A stretch of DNA of 64,000 nucleotides, taken from NCBI RefSeq assembly GCF_900497805.2, contig NW_020954617.1, positions 3,006,751-3,070,750 of the forward strand, in the 5' to 3' direction. Position numbers and translations under genes: made by a program. Shown one piece after another: positions 21,400 through 31,660 of the stretch. The first letter of the stretch is position 1; each line of letters begins with the position of its first letter. The notes beneath the pieces were generated by a model. It saw only the letters and a list, made by a program, of their open reading frames with translations, was not told the DNA's origin and searched no databases. The stretch is from Vombatus ursinus (lineage: Eukaryota; Chordata; Mammalia; Diprotodontia; Vombatidae).

Positions 21400-21510
21400 G
21401 TTACATATTACAAGAGTGATGCATCTGAAATGAAAGGATCTGAGTTTTTATCCTGGTTTCACTATTCACTGCCTGTGTGACCTCTGACAAGTCACTGTAT
21501 AAAATTGCAT
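21400..21510 (+). mobile_element. MIR fragment
   Basis: 'GATGCATCTGAAATGAAAGG', 'GCCTGTGTGACCTCTGACAAG' and the following bases match a MIR 5' half; the 3' half is missing. Confidence 0.45.
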
Positions 21511-22469
21511 CACAAAGTTTTCTGTTGCCAGTGATCTTGAGATTGGTTATTTTGGTTTGGAGGAGGTCAAAGAGAGCATATAGCACCATTTAGGTGATTT
21601 CCATAGCTGATTGAGACAGATCATGGACCCTTGGGAGCTCCTGCAATCCTGGTGTAAACTGGTATCCTTCCTGCATATTGTCATGTGTGGGTTGATATAT
21701 GTCCTTATGGTTATTTTCTGTAGGACTCAAATCCATAGGGGTTGATTTCGTCTCAATATGTTCAAACAAAACTATGTATAGAAGGAGCATGAAAAAACTC
21801 TTGATCCAATCTTGTCAGAGCCATAACCAGAATGATCCCTTGATGATATCCAGCCCTGGGTTCTGGTGATAGTGAATTAGTGAAATAGTACTATGAGAGT
21901 TTCCATTCTATTGCAATTGAAAAGTAGTGCTGAGCAAGAGGGCTCTTTGACAATGGATGAATTGCCATGTATCTATTAGGTGGAAAGACTTTTCTCTGTT
22001 AGATAGCCCCGTCTCCTGTTGCATAAATCAGGATCTGGAAGGTAAGTAGCATTTTTTCTACCTGACTGACCTCCTGATTTCGTGATCTCTATAAAATCAT
22101 TCTGCAAGATGAAATTGTCTCTGAAATTTACACTTCCTCAGAACTCCCTATCCATAAGGTTCCTCTGTTTGAAGAGGATAAGGCTGAAAACCTGAAAGTT
22201 TCCCTGTGGCTTCAAGGCCACAGGTTTCCCATCCCCATTTTAGATCTTCTGTTTAGGGAGAGCACTTGTGACATTCACCTCATATTTCCCATCCTGCTGA
22301 CCTCCTAGATTTTAGGAGATTCTCCTGAATCTCCAGAAACTTACCATGAAATCACCTCTGAAACTCAGACTTCTTTATGTCATTTCCTATCCTGGTTATA
22401 GAACTATATCATGCCTCTGGTGTGGGTAAACTACCTCCCTCCAGCTCTGCTTTTTAACTTCTTTTTATT
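21511..22469. other. Unclassified sequence with an internal diverged repeat
   Basis: A block at about 22061-22140 ('GACCTCCTGATTTC', 'AATTGTCTCTGAAATTTACAC') recurs, diverged, at about 22294-22375 ('GACCTCCTAGATTTTAGG', 'AATCACCTCTGAAACTCAGAC'). A perfect small hairpin (CCTGTGGC / GCCACAGG) sits at 22203-22224. The region leads into an L2 3' end and may be L2 3' UTR of an unfamiliar subfamily. Confidence 0.4.
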
Positions 22470-22603
22470 TGTTATTTTACCCTAGTAGATTGTGAGTTTC
22501 TTCAGGACTGGGAGCATCTTCCACCTTTCATTGTATTTCTAGCATTTAGCATAGTGTCTTGCACATAGTAGGTACTGAATAAAAGTTTATTGACTGAAAC
22601 ATA
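22470..22603 (+). mobile_element. L2 3'-end fragment
   Basis: 'CCCTAGTAGATTGTGAGTTT', 'TTAGCATAGTGTCTTGCAC', 'ATAGTAGGTACTGAATAAAA', standard L2 terminus. Confidence 0.8.
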
Positions 22604-22689
22604 AAACTGCCATTACATCACCTCATATATTCCTTCTCTTTCTACCCATCCTTATGGGCCAGTCTATTGTGAGAACTTTTGTTGTTTGT

Positions 22690-22925
22690 TTGGTACAAAT
22701 CTGTGATTTCATTGGTGCAAAAATCTTCCAATTGATAAACTCCCTACATCAATACATATTAGCGGGTGGCAGGCAATTTATGCCTAAAGGATTCCCCAGG
22801 GCACTGAGAATGTAAGTAACATGTCCAAGTCTCACATAGTAAGTATATGGATCAGAAGTCAAACTTGAGCCCAGTTTTTCTTGACACTGAAGCAGGCTCT
22901 CTAGCCATGAAATGATGCTGTCTCA
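22690..22925 (-). mobile_element. CORE-SINE-like element, subfamily uncertain
   Basis: Reversed SINE wording: 'CTGAGAATGTAAGTAACATG', 'AGTCTCACATAGTAAGTATA', 'AGCAGGCTCTCTAGCCATGA'. The tail side ('GATTTCATTGGTGCAAAAAT') is not the normal MIR end, so the subfamily is uncertain. Confidence 0.5.
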
Positions 22926-23560
22926 CAGTCTGAGATTACTATCAGAAAACATCAGTGTTTTTTTTTCCCCTTGCATCACAAGTAATTTAAATGAATTAGA
23001 CAATCCAGAGTAAGATGTGTTTGCAGGGAGGAAAATTAAAGCTCTAGGCCGAGAGACAATGAATAAATGAAGTCCTGTAATAATACAGAGAGAAATAAAA
23101 CACACAGATCAATGCTATCACTGCACCTAATTATGAGCTCTAAATTTCTTCCCATGTAAATATGTTTCTCAGCTTTATTTTCTATCTTTTTCTTTTTTTT
23201 CTTTTGGATTTAACAAGGATGTCTGGCATGCACCAGTAATTTGTATGCAGCAAACTGAAATGTGCAAGTGTCAGGACATCCCTGGAATTGTTATAAAATG
23301 GTCAGTGTTCCATGGTATTTATCCTATTTATTTTTTACTGCTATGAATTGTTTTCTCCAGAGTCATTTGAAAGGGGCCATTTTTCACCGCTGAACCTTAA
23401 TGAAATCAAGGCAAAGGAAGGGTTCCCACTAAGAATTAATTCCACTGATCTTTATCCTCAGGAGAGAAGTAGGTAGGAATTACATTTGATTGGAGCATAG
23501 AGTGGAAAGGCAAAGAGATGGAAGGTATTTTCACATGGATTTTATTGTATTTTGAATCTT
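22926..23560. other. Repeat-free block, possible conserved non-coding element
   Basis: No transposon signature over about 630 bases. It contains homeodomain-like ('CTAATTAT'), forkhead-like ('GTAAATATGT') and octamer-like words and low-GC balanced composition. Suggestive only; conservation cannot be judged from one sequence. Confidence 0.3.
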
Positions 23561-23689
23561 TTTTAACCTATTGGATATGACTCTGACATTGCCTTTTTTG
23601 AAAATTTATACCAAATGCCATAGCCTTCTAAATCAGTCCCTAATATTGTTTGGCTATTCAGTGACTCCTTTGTTCCTCTCTGGGCTCCA

Positions 23690-23890
23690 CTCCCAACTCT
23701 CCAGACTTTTTTCTCCACCCTCCAATCTTCTCTTCCCTCTCCCCTTCTTTTTATATAATGTCTCTCCCTAGTATAATGCTAGTTCCCTGAGGGCAAGGGC
23801 TGTCTTTCCTTTTGCTTATATTTGTATGTCCAGTGCTTAGCACAGTATCTGACACAAAGGAAATGCTTTGTAAATGCTGATTGCTTACTT
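23690..23890 (+). mobile_element. L2 3'-end fragment
   Basis: Pyrimidine-rich lead-in, then 'AGTTCCCTGAGGGCAAGGGC', 'GTCCAGTGCTTAGCACAGTA' and 'AATGCTTTGTAAATGCTGAT'. Confidence 0.78.
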
Positions 23891-24352
23891 GATATGTTAG
23901 CAATTCTAGTGTTGGTCATAATATAAAATATAATAAATCAACACTCCCCTTTATTTAAAATAACAATTTACAAAACACTTGGTATTGCAAAATCAGGATG
24001 CTAATAATACGTGTTTAGGTAAAAAGTATTTTACATAAGAAGTGATCTGTGACAATCTATTGAATGACTAGTTGAAATTAAAGGATAAACCAAATAAATA
24101 AACTCCTTGGCTTTCATAAAACAGACAGTGAAACTGTACTTTTTCTTGAGATTGCACATACCTTGAAGCCAATGCTGGTAAATAGCTGCTTCATCCAGTA
24201 TGATTTCAGGGAGAAGAGGAAGGGTACTGCTACAGAACATTGCTTCCAGAATTTGGATGGCTCAACTGGGTTTCAAGGAAGTCCTTGCATGTCCTCCTTA
24301 TCTACTGCATTGGGGATGATACTCAATTGTGCACACCACACAAGCAGCTTTC
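23891..24352. other. Unclassified non-coding sequence
   Basis: No family or exon recognised. Two overlapping 69-codon frames on opposite strands have no similarity that I know. Confidence 0.35.
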
Positions 24353-24525
24353 GGTACTGGCATGAGCTCTGAGCTTGGAGTCAGAAAGCTTGGCTCCTAC
24401 TCCTGCTTTTGTCATCACCTTACGCAAGTCACTTGACTTCAATTGACTCATTTTGCTCATCTGCAAAATAAGGATAATAATGTTGTTGTTTACCTATCTC
24501 AGGATCTTAGTGTAAGAAAAATGAG
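24353..24525 (+). mobile_element. MIR CORE-SINE
   Basis: 'GCTTGGAGTCAGAAAGCTTG', 'CCTTACGCAAGTCACTTGAC', 'CATCTGCAAAATAAGGATAA', then it dissolves into the simple repeat to its right. Confidence 0.68.
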
Positions 24526-24705
24526 ATTAGATATATATGCATGCACATACACATGTGTCTGATTCAGAGTGCCACATGTATATCATATACAGATGCATAA
24601 ACCTCTATATACTTATATATGCTCATATGTATACATACTTATGTATGATTTTATATAAGCATATATACATAGATATATCCATATCTACGTCCATATGTTT
24701 TTCAA
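24526..24705. repeat. Degenerate (TA/CATA)n region
   Basis: Loosely alternating ATATAC/CATATG words; its frames are artefacts. Confidence 0.6.
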
Positions 24706-24711
24706 CAATAT

Positions 24712-24930
24712 TGAACAAATTTTATTAAGCATCTCCTAAAAACCAAGTACTGTATTAGGTGCTGGGGGATACAAAGACAAAAATAAAGTGGTCTCTCCCT
24801 CAGGAAGCTTTCATTCTATTGGTGAGAAAACATGTACATGCAAAAGGAAATATAAAAGAAATACAACAGAATTCCCAGGATGGAAGACACTAGCAACTGG
24901 AAGAAATAGGCTTTCTATGGGAGATGACAA
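24712..24930 (-). mobile_element. L2 3' UTR, left part of an interrupted copy
   Basis: Reversed L2 end: 'TTTATTAAGCATCTCC', 'TAGGTGCTGGGGGATACAAA', 'CTCCCTCAGGAAGCTTTC'. It breaks off at 'GGCTTTCTATGGGAGA', where an L1 begins. The L2 resumes at 26210. Confidence 0.78.
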
Positions 24931-24934
24931 TTTT

Positions 24935-26205
24935 TATTTCTTTTTATTCTAAATTTGTCAAATACCAAATATATTGGATATTTTCACATACAAAATAGAA
25001 TAGAAAAAGAGATTTGTATATGGAACTGCAGGGCATATTATGTCCAACTTGAATTTCTTTTTTAAATAATCAATTCAACATGTAACTTTCAGTCTGTAAT
25101 TCTGTCTGGCCATCCTTCTGTTCTTCCCTCTGTGCATTGAAAAATGATTCAATGATATTTTCATTCAATTGCTTGTCTTTCTTTTTCTTTTCTTTTTGTT
25201 TGGATTTTTGGCTACTTTATCCACTTTCCTGTCCACTATTTCTCTTGGGGGAAAAAAGAGAAAGAAAGAAAAAAATAAAACCATTTTAACAATGCATACT
25301 TAATGAAAACAAATTCCTACATTAAGTGTGAGAAAAACCTTGTCTTATCCTTCATATTGAGGCCATCACCTCTTTGTCAAGAAGTAGGTAGAAGACTTTA
25401 TCACTAGTCTTCTGGAATCAGAATAGTTCATCGTACTTGTCAGAGTTCTAAAAGCTTTCAAGTTCTTTTTCTTTACGATGTTATTATCATATAAATTGTT
25501 TTCCTGCATCTGTTTAGTTCACCACTACACAAGTCTCCCCAGGATTGTCTGATTTTTTTTCCTTTATTTCTTATAGAATACTCATGTTCCATTTAATTTA
25601 TTCACCATAATTTATTAATTCTTCCCCCAATTGGTATGTTCCCTTTCCAATTCTAGTTCTTTACTATAACAACAACAACAAAAACTGTTATGAAGAGTTT
25701 AGTGCATATAGAAACTTTATCTCTTTCTTTGATCTCCTCAGGGTATCATTTTAGAAGTGGTACCACTAGGTCAAAGTGTTTACATAGTTTAATCATAGCT
25801 CCAAATTGCTTTCTACAATGGTTGGGCCAATTCACAACTGCTCCCACTGGACATTAGCATACTTATTCTCTAACAGTCCTTCCAAAAATATCATTTTCTT
25901 TTTTTAAATCTTTTCCAAGATGATAGGTATAAAGTGAAACCTTAGAGTTATTGTAATTCCTATTTCTCAAATTTTTAGTAATTTAGAACATATTTATTTT
26001 ATGGATGTTGATAGCTTGAATTTCTTCTTCAGATATTTGCCTATTCATATCCATTGCTCATTTATCTAATGGGAAATTGTTATCATAAATTTGAGTTGGT
26101 TTCTTATATATTTTGGATATAACATCTTTGTCAGAGAAAATTGCTGCAAACATTTTTTCTGACTCCAACCTTTTCTCTTTGGATATTAATTGCACTCTAT
26201 AGCAA
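24935..26205 (-). mobile_element. L1 LINE 3' part, inserted in an L2
   Basis: Reversed ORF2 C-terminal wording: 'TTGCTTTCTACAATGGTTGG', 'GGTACCACTAGGTCAAAGTG', 'CCATTGCTCATTTATCTAATG', 'GATATAACATCTTTGTCAGAG'. Older than the L1 at 50984-55620 judging by divergence. It splits an L2. Confidence 0.72.
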
Positions 26206-26209
26206 AATA

Positions 26210-26572
26210 TTGGAAGAAACATTTGAGCTAAGATTTAAAGATATTTAGAGGTTCTACAAGTTGGTAATGAGGATAGAATGCATTCCAAGCATGGAGAAGA
26301 ACATGGGTAAAGGTACAGTATCAATGAGCCTGTAAAGATAGGCTGTCCCAAAAGTGTGAAAAAATTTAAAAGCAAAACTAAGGAGCTTCTATTTCATGCT
26401 AGAGGCAAGAGAGAACCTTGCTAAAGCATTGAGGAAAAAAGTGTCATGGTCAGATGTGTTTTAGCAATATTGACTTGGCCACGAAGGGGGAGGATCAGAG
26501 AGAAGAGAGATTGGTAGCAGGGAGACAAGTAAAGTGACTGTTTCAGTAGTCCATGTAAGTGGTGATGAACAA
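26210..26572 (-). mobile_element. L2, right part of the interrupted copy
   Basis: Resumes with 'TTTGAGCTAAGATTTAAAG', 'GCATTCCAAGCATGGAGAAG', 'AGTGTCATGGTCAGATGTG', 'CAGTAGTCCATGTAAGTGG', the same order as in the 9835-11810 copy. Confidence 0.7.
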
Positions 26573-27428
26573 CTTAATTAGAGAGATGATAAAGTATTAT
26601 AAATTCCAAGTATATTCTACTATATGATTGAGCTAAACTTTTAGATATAGTCTTTTAGAGATAGTCAATCACTTTCACAATTTTAGTTTAAGGTCTTAAG
26701 TCCCATTTCAGGTTCTTTTATGTTGCCAGGTGCCAATCCTATAAATAAGAATATTTTATTAAGACTGAGCCAAATCTTTAAGAACCTCTTCTGAGATGAA
26801 ATACTTCATGGCCCTGGAGTGCTTTTAAAAAAAAAAAAAAAGAACAAAGAAATGAAAGATCAGAAATCATAGGGAAGAAGAAAATTATATACTTTGTGAG
26901 GGAATAAGTGAAGTCATACTGATATTGTGGGGGTATACTGCAACCCAAAATACTAGACATTAGAACTGTCACCATGTTCCTTGGCACTATACAACAACCT
27001 AGACAATATTTTAAGGAACTAAATTTGAGATGGTGAATGTTAACAATAAACTTGTACTTCTTATAATCTCTGTTCTGTTATTAGACTGTTCCTGTGAATT
27101 AATCAGTATTCATGTTCTTAAAAAACAGCAAGTAAAATAAACTTCTCCCCAAGCAATTCACCAAATGTATAAAATTCTATAACTAGAGCACCACTCCTCC
27201 TTTCCATTAAATGTGTAAATACTCCTGGGAGGGATAGATGCTCAAAAATGGGGAATGGATAAAAGTAAAGAATTTAACCCTGAGTATCACCATTTGTTTA
27301 GAAATTCATGCAATATGAAACAGTTGCCACAATGAAGAGGCACATAACAAAATTCAGAAACTAACCTAATTACACAGCAAACATTAGATTTTTAGTTGAA
27401 TGGAGAGGTATGCCAGTCAACTAGACTG
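26573..27428. other. Unclassified non-coding sequence
   Basis: Contains an A run at 26827-26840 but no transposon that I recognise. No supported exon. Confidence 0.35.
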
Positions 27429-27436
27429 GTTTAGAG

Positions 27437-27753
27437 CAGGGCTTCTTAAATTTTTTTGGTTCAGAATAGGGTTTCTTAAACTTTTTCCACTCATGACTCC
27501 TTTACTTCTTTGAGTAGCATTCATTAGTATTATATGGCCTCAGGGCATGCACAGTGCAAAGTGCACATGCTTTGTGTTCAGAATCAAGGTTACAATGAAG
27601 TTGCAAGATGCACCATGGGTGAAGACTGCTAGAAACACCTCAGATTCATTATTCATTTGATTTTTAATTAAATTTTGGTCATTGCGTGTTAGGAAATCTC
27701 TTACTGTTGCCAAATTTTTCATGACCCCAGGACCAATAGTTTAAGAAGCACTG
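27437..27753. mobile_element. hAT-type non-autonomous DNA transposon with 8-bp TSD
   Basis: Ends are CAGGGCTTCTTAAA at left and the reverse complement of CAGTGCTTCTTAAACT at right. The flanking 8-bp duplication GTTTAGAG is perfect (27429-27436 and 27754-27761), the target size typical of hAT/Charlie transposons. The left end holds a second, tandem copy of the terminal motif (TAGGGTTTCTTAAACT from about 27469). No transposase frame remains. Confidence 0.82.
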
Positions 27754-27984
27754 GTTTAGAGTGCAAAATCATTTATAAAATGTGAATGAGGAATATGGGA
27801 AAGAATCAAATCCCATTTCTTTACAAAAAGTAAAAAATTATGGAGGAAAAAAAAACAAGCCTATAAAAAACTCAGTATGGAATCCAATGAAGCCAGATCA
27901 TCCAAGGGCTCTAAAAAATTGAAAATGTAATTAACACAACAGGAAAAAGCAAGACAGAATAGATTTATCAGACTTTTTATAACA

Positions 27985-28225
27985 ATGATAATAATTGTAA
28001 TTATAGAGTACTTCAAGGTTTGTAAAGTGGTTTAAATATGATTATCTCATTTGCTCCTCAAAATAGCAAAGCAAATTAGGAGGTATTATTAGCTTCCATG
28101 TTACAAGAGAAGAAATTGAGTCTAGGAGAAGTTAAGTGACATGCCCAACATCACGCAGCCAGTAACCACCTAAGTAAGACTAAAAATCATTATTTCCTGA
28201 CAAGTGTCATGCTTTTTCTACTACT
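27985..28225 (-). mobile_element. MIR CORE-SINE
   Basis: Reversed MIR: 'AGTACTTCAAGGTTTGTAAAG', 'CAAGAGAAGAAATTGAGTCT', 'AAGTTAAGTGACATGCCCAA', 'CATCACGCAGCCAGTAA'. Confidence 0.72.
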
Positions 28226-28317
28226 TCATGCTTTCTTCCTTCACCAATGTCAATGGAACTACCAAATTTTGAAGGAAGTGAACAAGGCAATTATGAAAAT
28301 GCAATAAAGAAGAGTGG

Positions 28318-30645
28318 ATTGAGGAGAGTGGAGCCAAGATGACAAAGTAAAGACAGAGATTCTCCTACGCTTTCTCCCAAACCCCTTCAAATACTCTTTT
28401 TGAAATGACTCTAAACAAATTTTAGAGTAGCAGAACCCACAAAAAGATGGAACAAAACAAATCAATGAAATCTTTCAAGAAAGTATCAATGAAAACTTCC
28501 CCAATATTCTAGAACCAGAGGGTAAAATAGAAATGGAAGGAATACATTGATCACCCCCTGAAAGAGCTTGCAAAATGAAAACTGCCAGGAATATTATAGT
28601 CAAATTCCAGAGTTCCTAGGTCAAGAAGAAAATATTGCAAGCAGCCAGTAATAAAAAATTCAAGTATGGTGGAGCCACAGGCAGGATAACACAAGATTTA
28701 ATGGCATCTACATTAAAGGATCAGAGGGCTTAGAATATGATATTCTGGAGGGCAAAAGAGCTAGGATTACAACCAAGAATCACCTACCCAGCAAAACTGA
28801 GTATAATCCTTTAGGGAAGAAAATGGATATTCATTGAGATAGAAAACTTTCAAGCATTCTTGATGAAAAATAAACAGAGCTGAATAGAAAATTTGACTTT
28901 CAAACACAAGAATAAATAGAAGTATAAAAAGGAAAACAGGAAAGGGAAATCATAAGAGACTTAATAAGGTTAAAACTGTTTATATTCCCACATGGGAAGA
29001 TGATGTTTGTAACTCATAAGACTTTTCTCATTATTAGGGTAGTTAGGAAGAGTACATACAGACAGAGGATACAGGTGTAAGTTGAAGATTAAGAAATCAT
29101 ATCTAAAAAATAAGATTAAGGGGTGAGAGAGGAAGGTAATGGGAAAAAGAAAAAAAGGAGAGATAGAATGGAGTAAATTATCTCACATAAAAGAGGCAAG
29201 AAAAAGCTTTTACAATGGAGGGGAAGAGGGGGGAGATGAAGAGGAATGCATGAACCTAACTCTCATCAAATTTGGCTCAAAGAGAGAATAACATACATAC
29301 TCAATTGGGTACAGAAATCTATCTTACTCTATAGGAAAGTAGGAGGGGAAGGATATAAGAGAAGGGGTCAGGTGTGATAGAAAGGAGGGCAGATTGGAGA
29401 AGGGATAATCAAAAGCAAAACATTTCTGAGGAGGGACAGGTGAAAGGAGAGAGAGAATAGAATAAATGGGGGGAATTGAATGGAGACAAATACAGTTAAC
29501 AAGAGTAACTGAAAAAATTTTGAAGCAAGTTTCTCTGATAAAGGCATCATTTCTCAAACATATACAGAACTGAGTCAAATTTATAAAAAAAAATAAGAGC
29601 CATTCCACAATTCATAAATGATCAAAAGATATGATCAATTTTCAGATGAAGTAATCAAAGGCATCTAAAGTCATATGAAAAAATACTCTAACTCACTATT
29701 GATTAGAGAAACACAAATTAAAACAATTCTGAGGTACTAGCTCATACCTATTAGATTGGATAACAGAACAGAAAAGGTAAATGACAGATGTTGGAGGGGA
29801 TGAGGGAAAAATCAGACATTAATGCACTATTGGTGGAATTGTGAACTGATCATATAGAGCAATTTGGAACTATGCCCAAAGGGCTATAAAGCCATATATA
29901 CCCTTTGAGCTAGCAATACCACTACTGGGTCTGTATACCAAAAGAGATTAAAAAAAGGAAAAGGACCTATGTGTACAAAAATATTTATAGCAGCTCTTTT
30001 CCGAGGGCAAAGAATTAGAAATTGAGGCGATACCCATCAATTGGGGAATGGCTGAACAAACTGTGGTATGTGATTTTGAAGAAATACTATTGTATTATAG
30101 GAAATGCTGCTCTGGATGCTCTCAGAGAAACCTGGAAAGACTTATATGAGCTGATGCAAAGTGAGATGTACTGTGTACAAAGTAATAGCAATGTTGTAGG
30201 ATGATAAGCTGTGAATGACTTAACTATTCTCAGCAATACAAGGATCCAAGACAGTTCTGAAGGACTTATGATGAACAATGCTATCTATCCCCAGACAAAG
30301 AACTGATGGTATATGAATGCAGACTGAAGCATAATCTTTTTTAAATTCCTTCATTTTTCTTGAGGTTTTTTTGTGTATATTTTCTTTTATAACATGACCA
30401 TTATAGAAGTTTTTTGCATGACTACACATATATAACTTATATCAAATTGCTTGCCTTCTCAATGTGGGGTGGGGAGAGGAGAAATGGAGTGAATTTGGAA
30501 ATCAAAGTATGAATTGTAAAATTGTTTTTACATGTAACTGCGGAAAATAAAATACTAAATAAAAAATAAAAATAAAAATGTTAAAAATTGTTTTCATATG
30601 TAAGTGGGGGAAATTTTGAAAAGAAATAAATGCATTAATGAAAAA
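28318..30645 (+). mobile_element. ORF2-less L1 (HAL1-like), full-length insertion with TSD
   Basis: Order: L1 5' start ('GAGCCAAGATGACAAAG'); an ORF1-derived region whose translation pieces (for example 'ITQDLMASTLKDQRA') match ORF1 of the L1 at 50984-55620 ('ITQDLAASTLKDCRA'); the inter-ORF region ('AACTCTCATCAAATTTGGC', shared with that L1); then a jump near 29515 straight to the ORF2 C-terminal/3' end ('TTGGAACTATGCCCAAAGGG', 'CATCAATTGGGGAATGGCTG'). Endonuclease and reverse transcriptase are absent. TSD AAAGAAGAGTGG at 28306-28317 and 30646-30657, so it probably inserted at about this length. The tail holds two consecutive L1-like ends, 30510-30577 and 30578-30645. ORF1 is broken by stops. 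Confidence 0.8.
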
Positions 30646-30861
30646 AAAGAAGAGTGGCTTGCCTTGACAACATACACACAGAAGATCTGTGCTAGGAATC
30701 ACACAATTTTGAAAGCAATTGGGATGAGTTAATCAGATATTTACTTTGTTTAAAAAAATCTTATAGCCTAGTTTTCTCTACTTTACTCAGGCTGGTGGTG
30801 CAGTGGCCACTCAGGGTCATGAGTTCATTACTACTTAACCTGGGAGGGGGGTATTACCACT

Positions 30862-31023
30862 TGTCTTTTCCTATGCATTGCCACTGGACTCTGATGACTG
30901 GAGGAGAGAGTGAGGCTGACCACTTTGAACAGCTCTGCCTCACTTAAATACAATTCACTTGCAAGTCAAGACATCCTCCTCCTGATGTCACTGGTCCTCT
31001 TCAAGAATGAAGGACAAACAACA
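30862..31023 (-). mobile_element. Unnamed interspersed repeat ('GTTTGTCCTTC' family), left arm
   Basis: Reversed copy of a repeat seen five times here: 'GACTGGAGGAGAGAGTGAGG', 'TGATGTCACTGGTCCTCTTC', 'GAATGAAGGACAAACAAC'. It looks like a SINE but I cannot name the family. Joined directly to a 7SL-derived segment. Confidence 0.65.
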
Positions 31024-31050
31024 GTCAACATGGGCATTGTCACATGATAT

Positions 31051-31232
31051 GTTTCTTGCCTGGGTTGCTTTGTAGCTCTTTAGGCATCCCTCCTCTCCTA
31101 GGGGCTCACTTGATTTACTGTCAACTCCTGCTAGGCTTAGTCAAGGTGTAGTTCAAGTCCAGAGCTAAAGAGCTACACCAACCTCAGCCTCTATAGTAGC
31201 AGGAATTTACAGGTGTGTGTTACCCCATGCAT
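31051..31232 (-). pseudogene. 7SL RNA-derived segment, left arm
   Basis: Minus-strand reading mirrors the 32652-32834 copy: 'GGATGCATGGGGTAACACAC', 'GAGGCTGAGGTTGGTG', 'AGGCATCCCTCCTCTCC' (reversed). It covers roughly the first half of 7SL with deletions. Part of the inverted duplication, not an independent insertion. Confidence 0.7.
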
Positions 31233-31414
31233 CCAGATTCTTTCTTGAAAATGCGTTTTTTGGAAAGTAAGTGGAATGTGGAGAGAGAAGGCTTAAGTAC
31301 ACCATATACTTAGAAAAAGTGAGAAAGAGGTTACCATTGAGGATCAAAGAGAACTCAAAATGAAGTGAGAACATGGAAGAAAAAGGCTATGTCTTCATCA
31401 TGTAATAAAAGCAA

Positions 31415-31660
31415 AAGTAATAATAACTAGTATGTATCTAGTGCTTTATGATTTTTGGATCCCTGCATTAATTATTCTATGTGACCCTCATAATAATGCT
31501 GTGAGACAGTACAAATAATGATACTGCCTCCTTTTTAAAGGTGAGCAAACTGAGACAGAGAATGGAGTGAAGTTACTTATCACATAACTAGTGAGTGGCT
31601 GAATTGGGATTCTAAGCCAAGTCTCCCAACACAAAGTCCAGTTTTCTTTCTAACACATGG
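31415..31660 (-). mobile_element. MIR CORE-SINE, near full length
   Basis: Reversed MIR: 'GTATCTAGTGCTTTATGAT', 'CTTTTTAAAGGTGAGCAAAC', 'CACATAACTAGTGAGTGGC', 'TTGGGATTCTAAGCCAAG'. It sits in the spacer of the inverted duplication. Confidence 0.7.

Larger units (their letters stand above)
30578..31333 (+). repeat. Left arm of a ~755-bp inverted duplication
   Basis: Starts in the last ~68 bases of the ORF2-less L1, crosses its 3' TSD and runs through flanking DNA including a repeat and a 7SL-derived segment. The reverse complement is at 32562-33318. A 117-base stretch (30951-31067) is identical to the partner; elsewhere differences and small indels are frequent. Confidence 0.88.

Noticed and set aside
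21590-22469. Endogenous retrovirus piece
   Set aside because: A short minus-strand frame (21590-21790) and repeated blocks raised the idea, but no recognisable retroviral motif or LTR pair supports it; L2 3' UTR is likelier.
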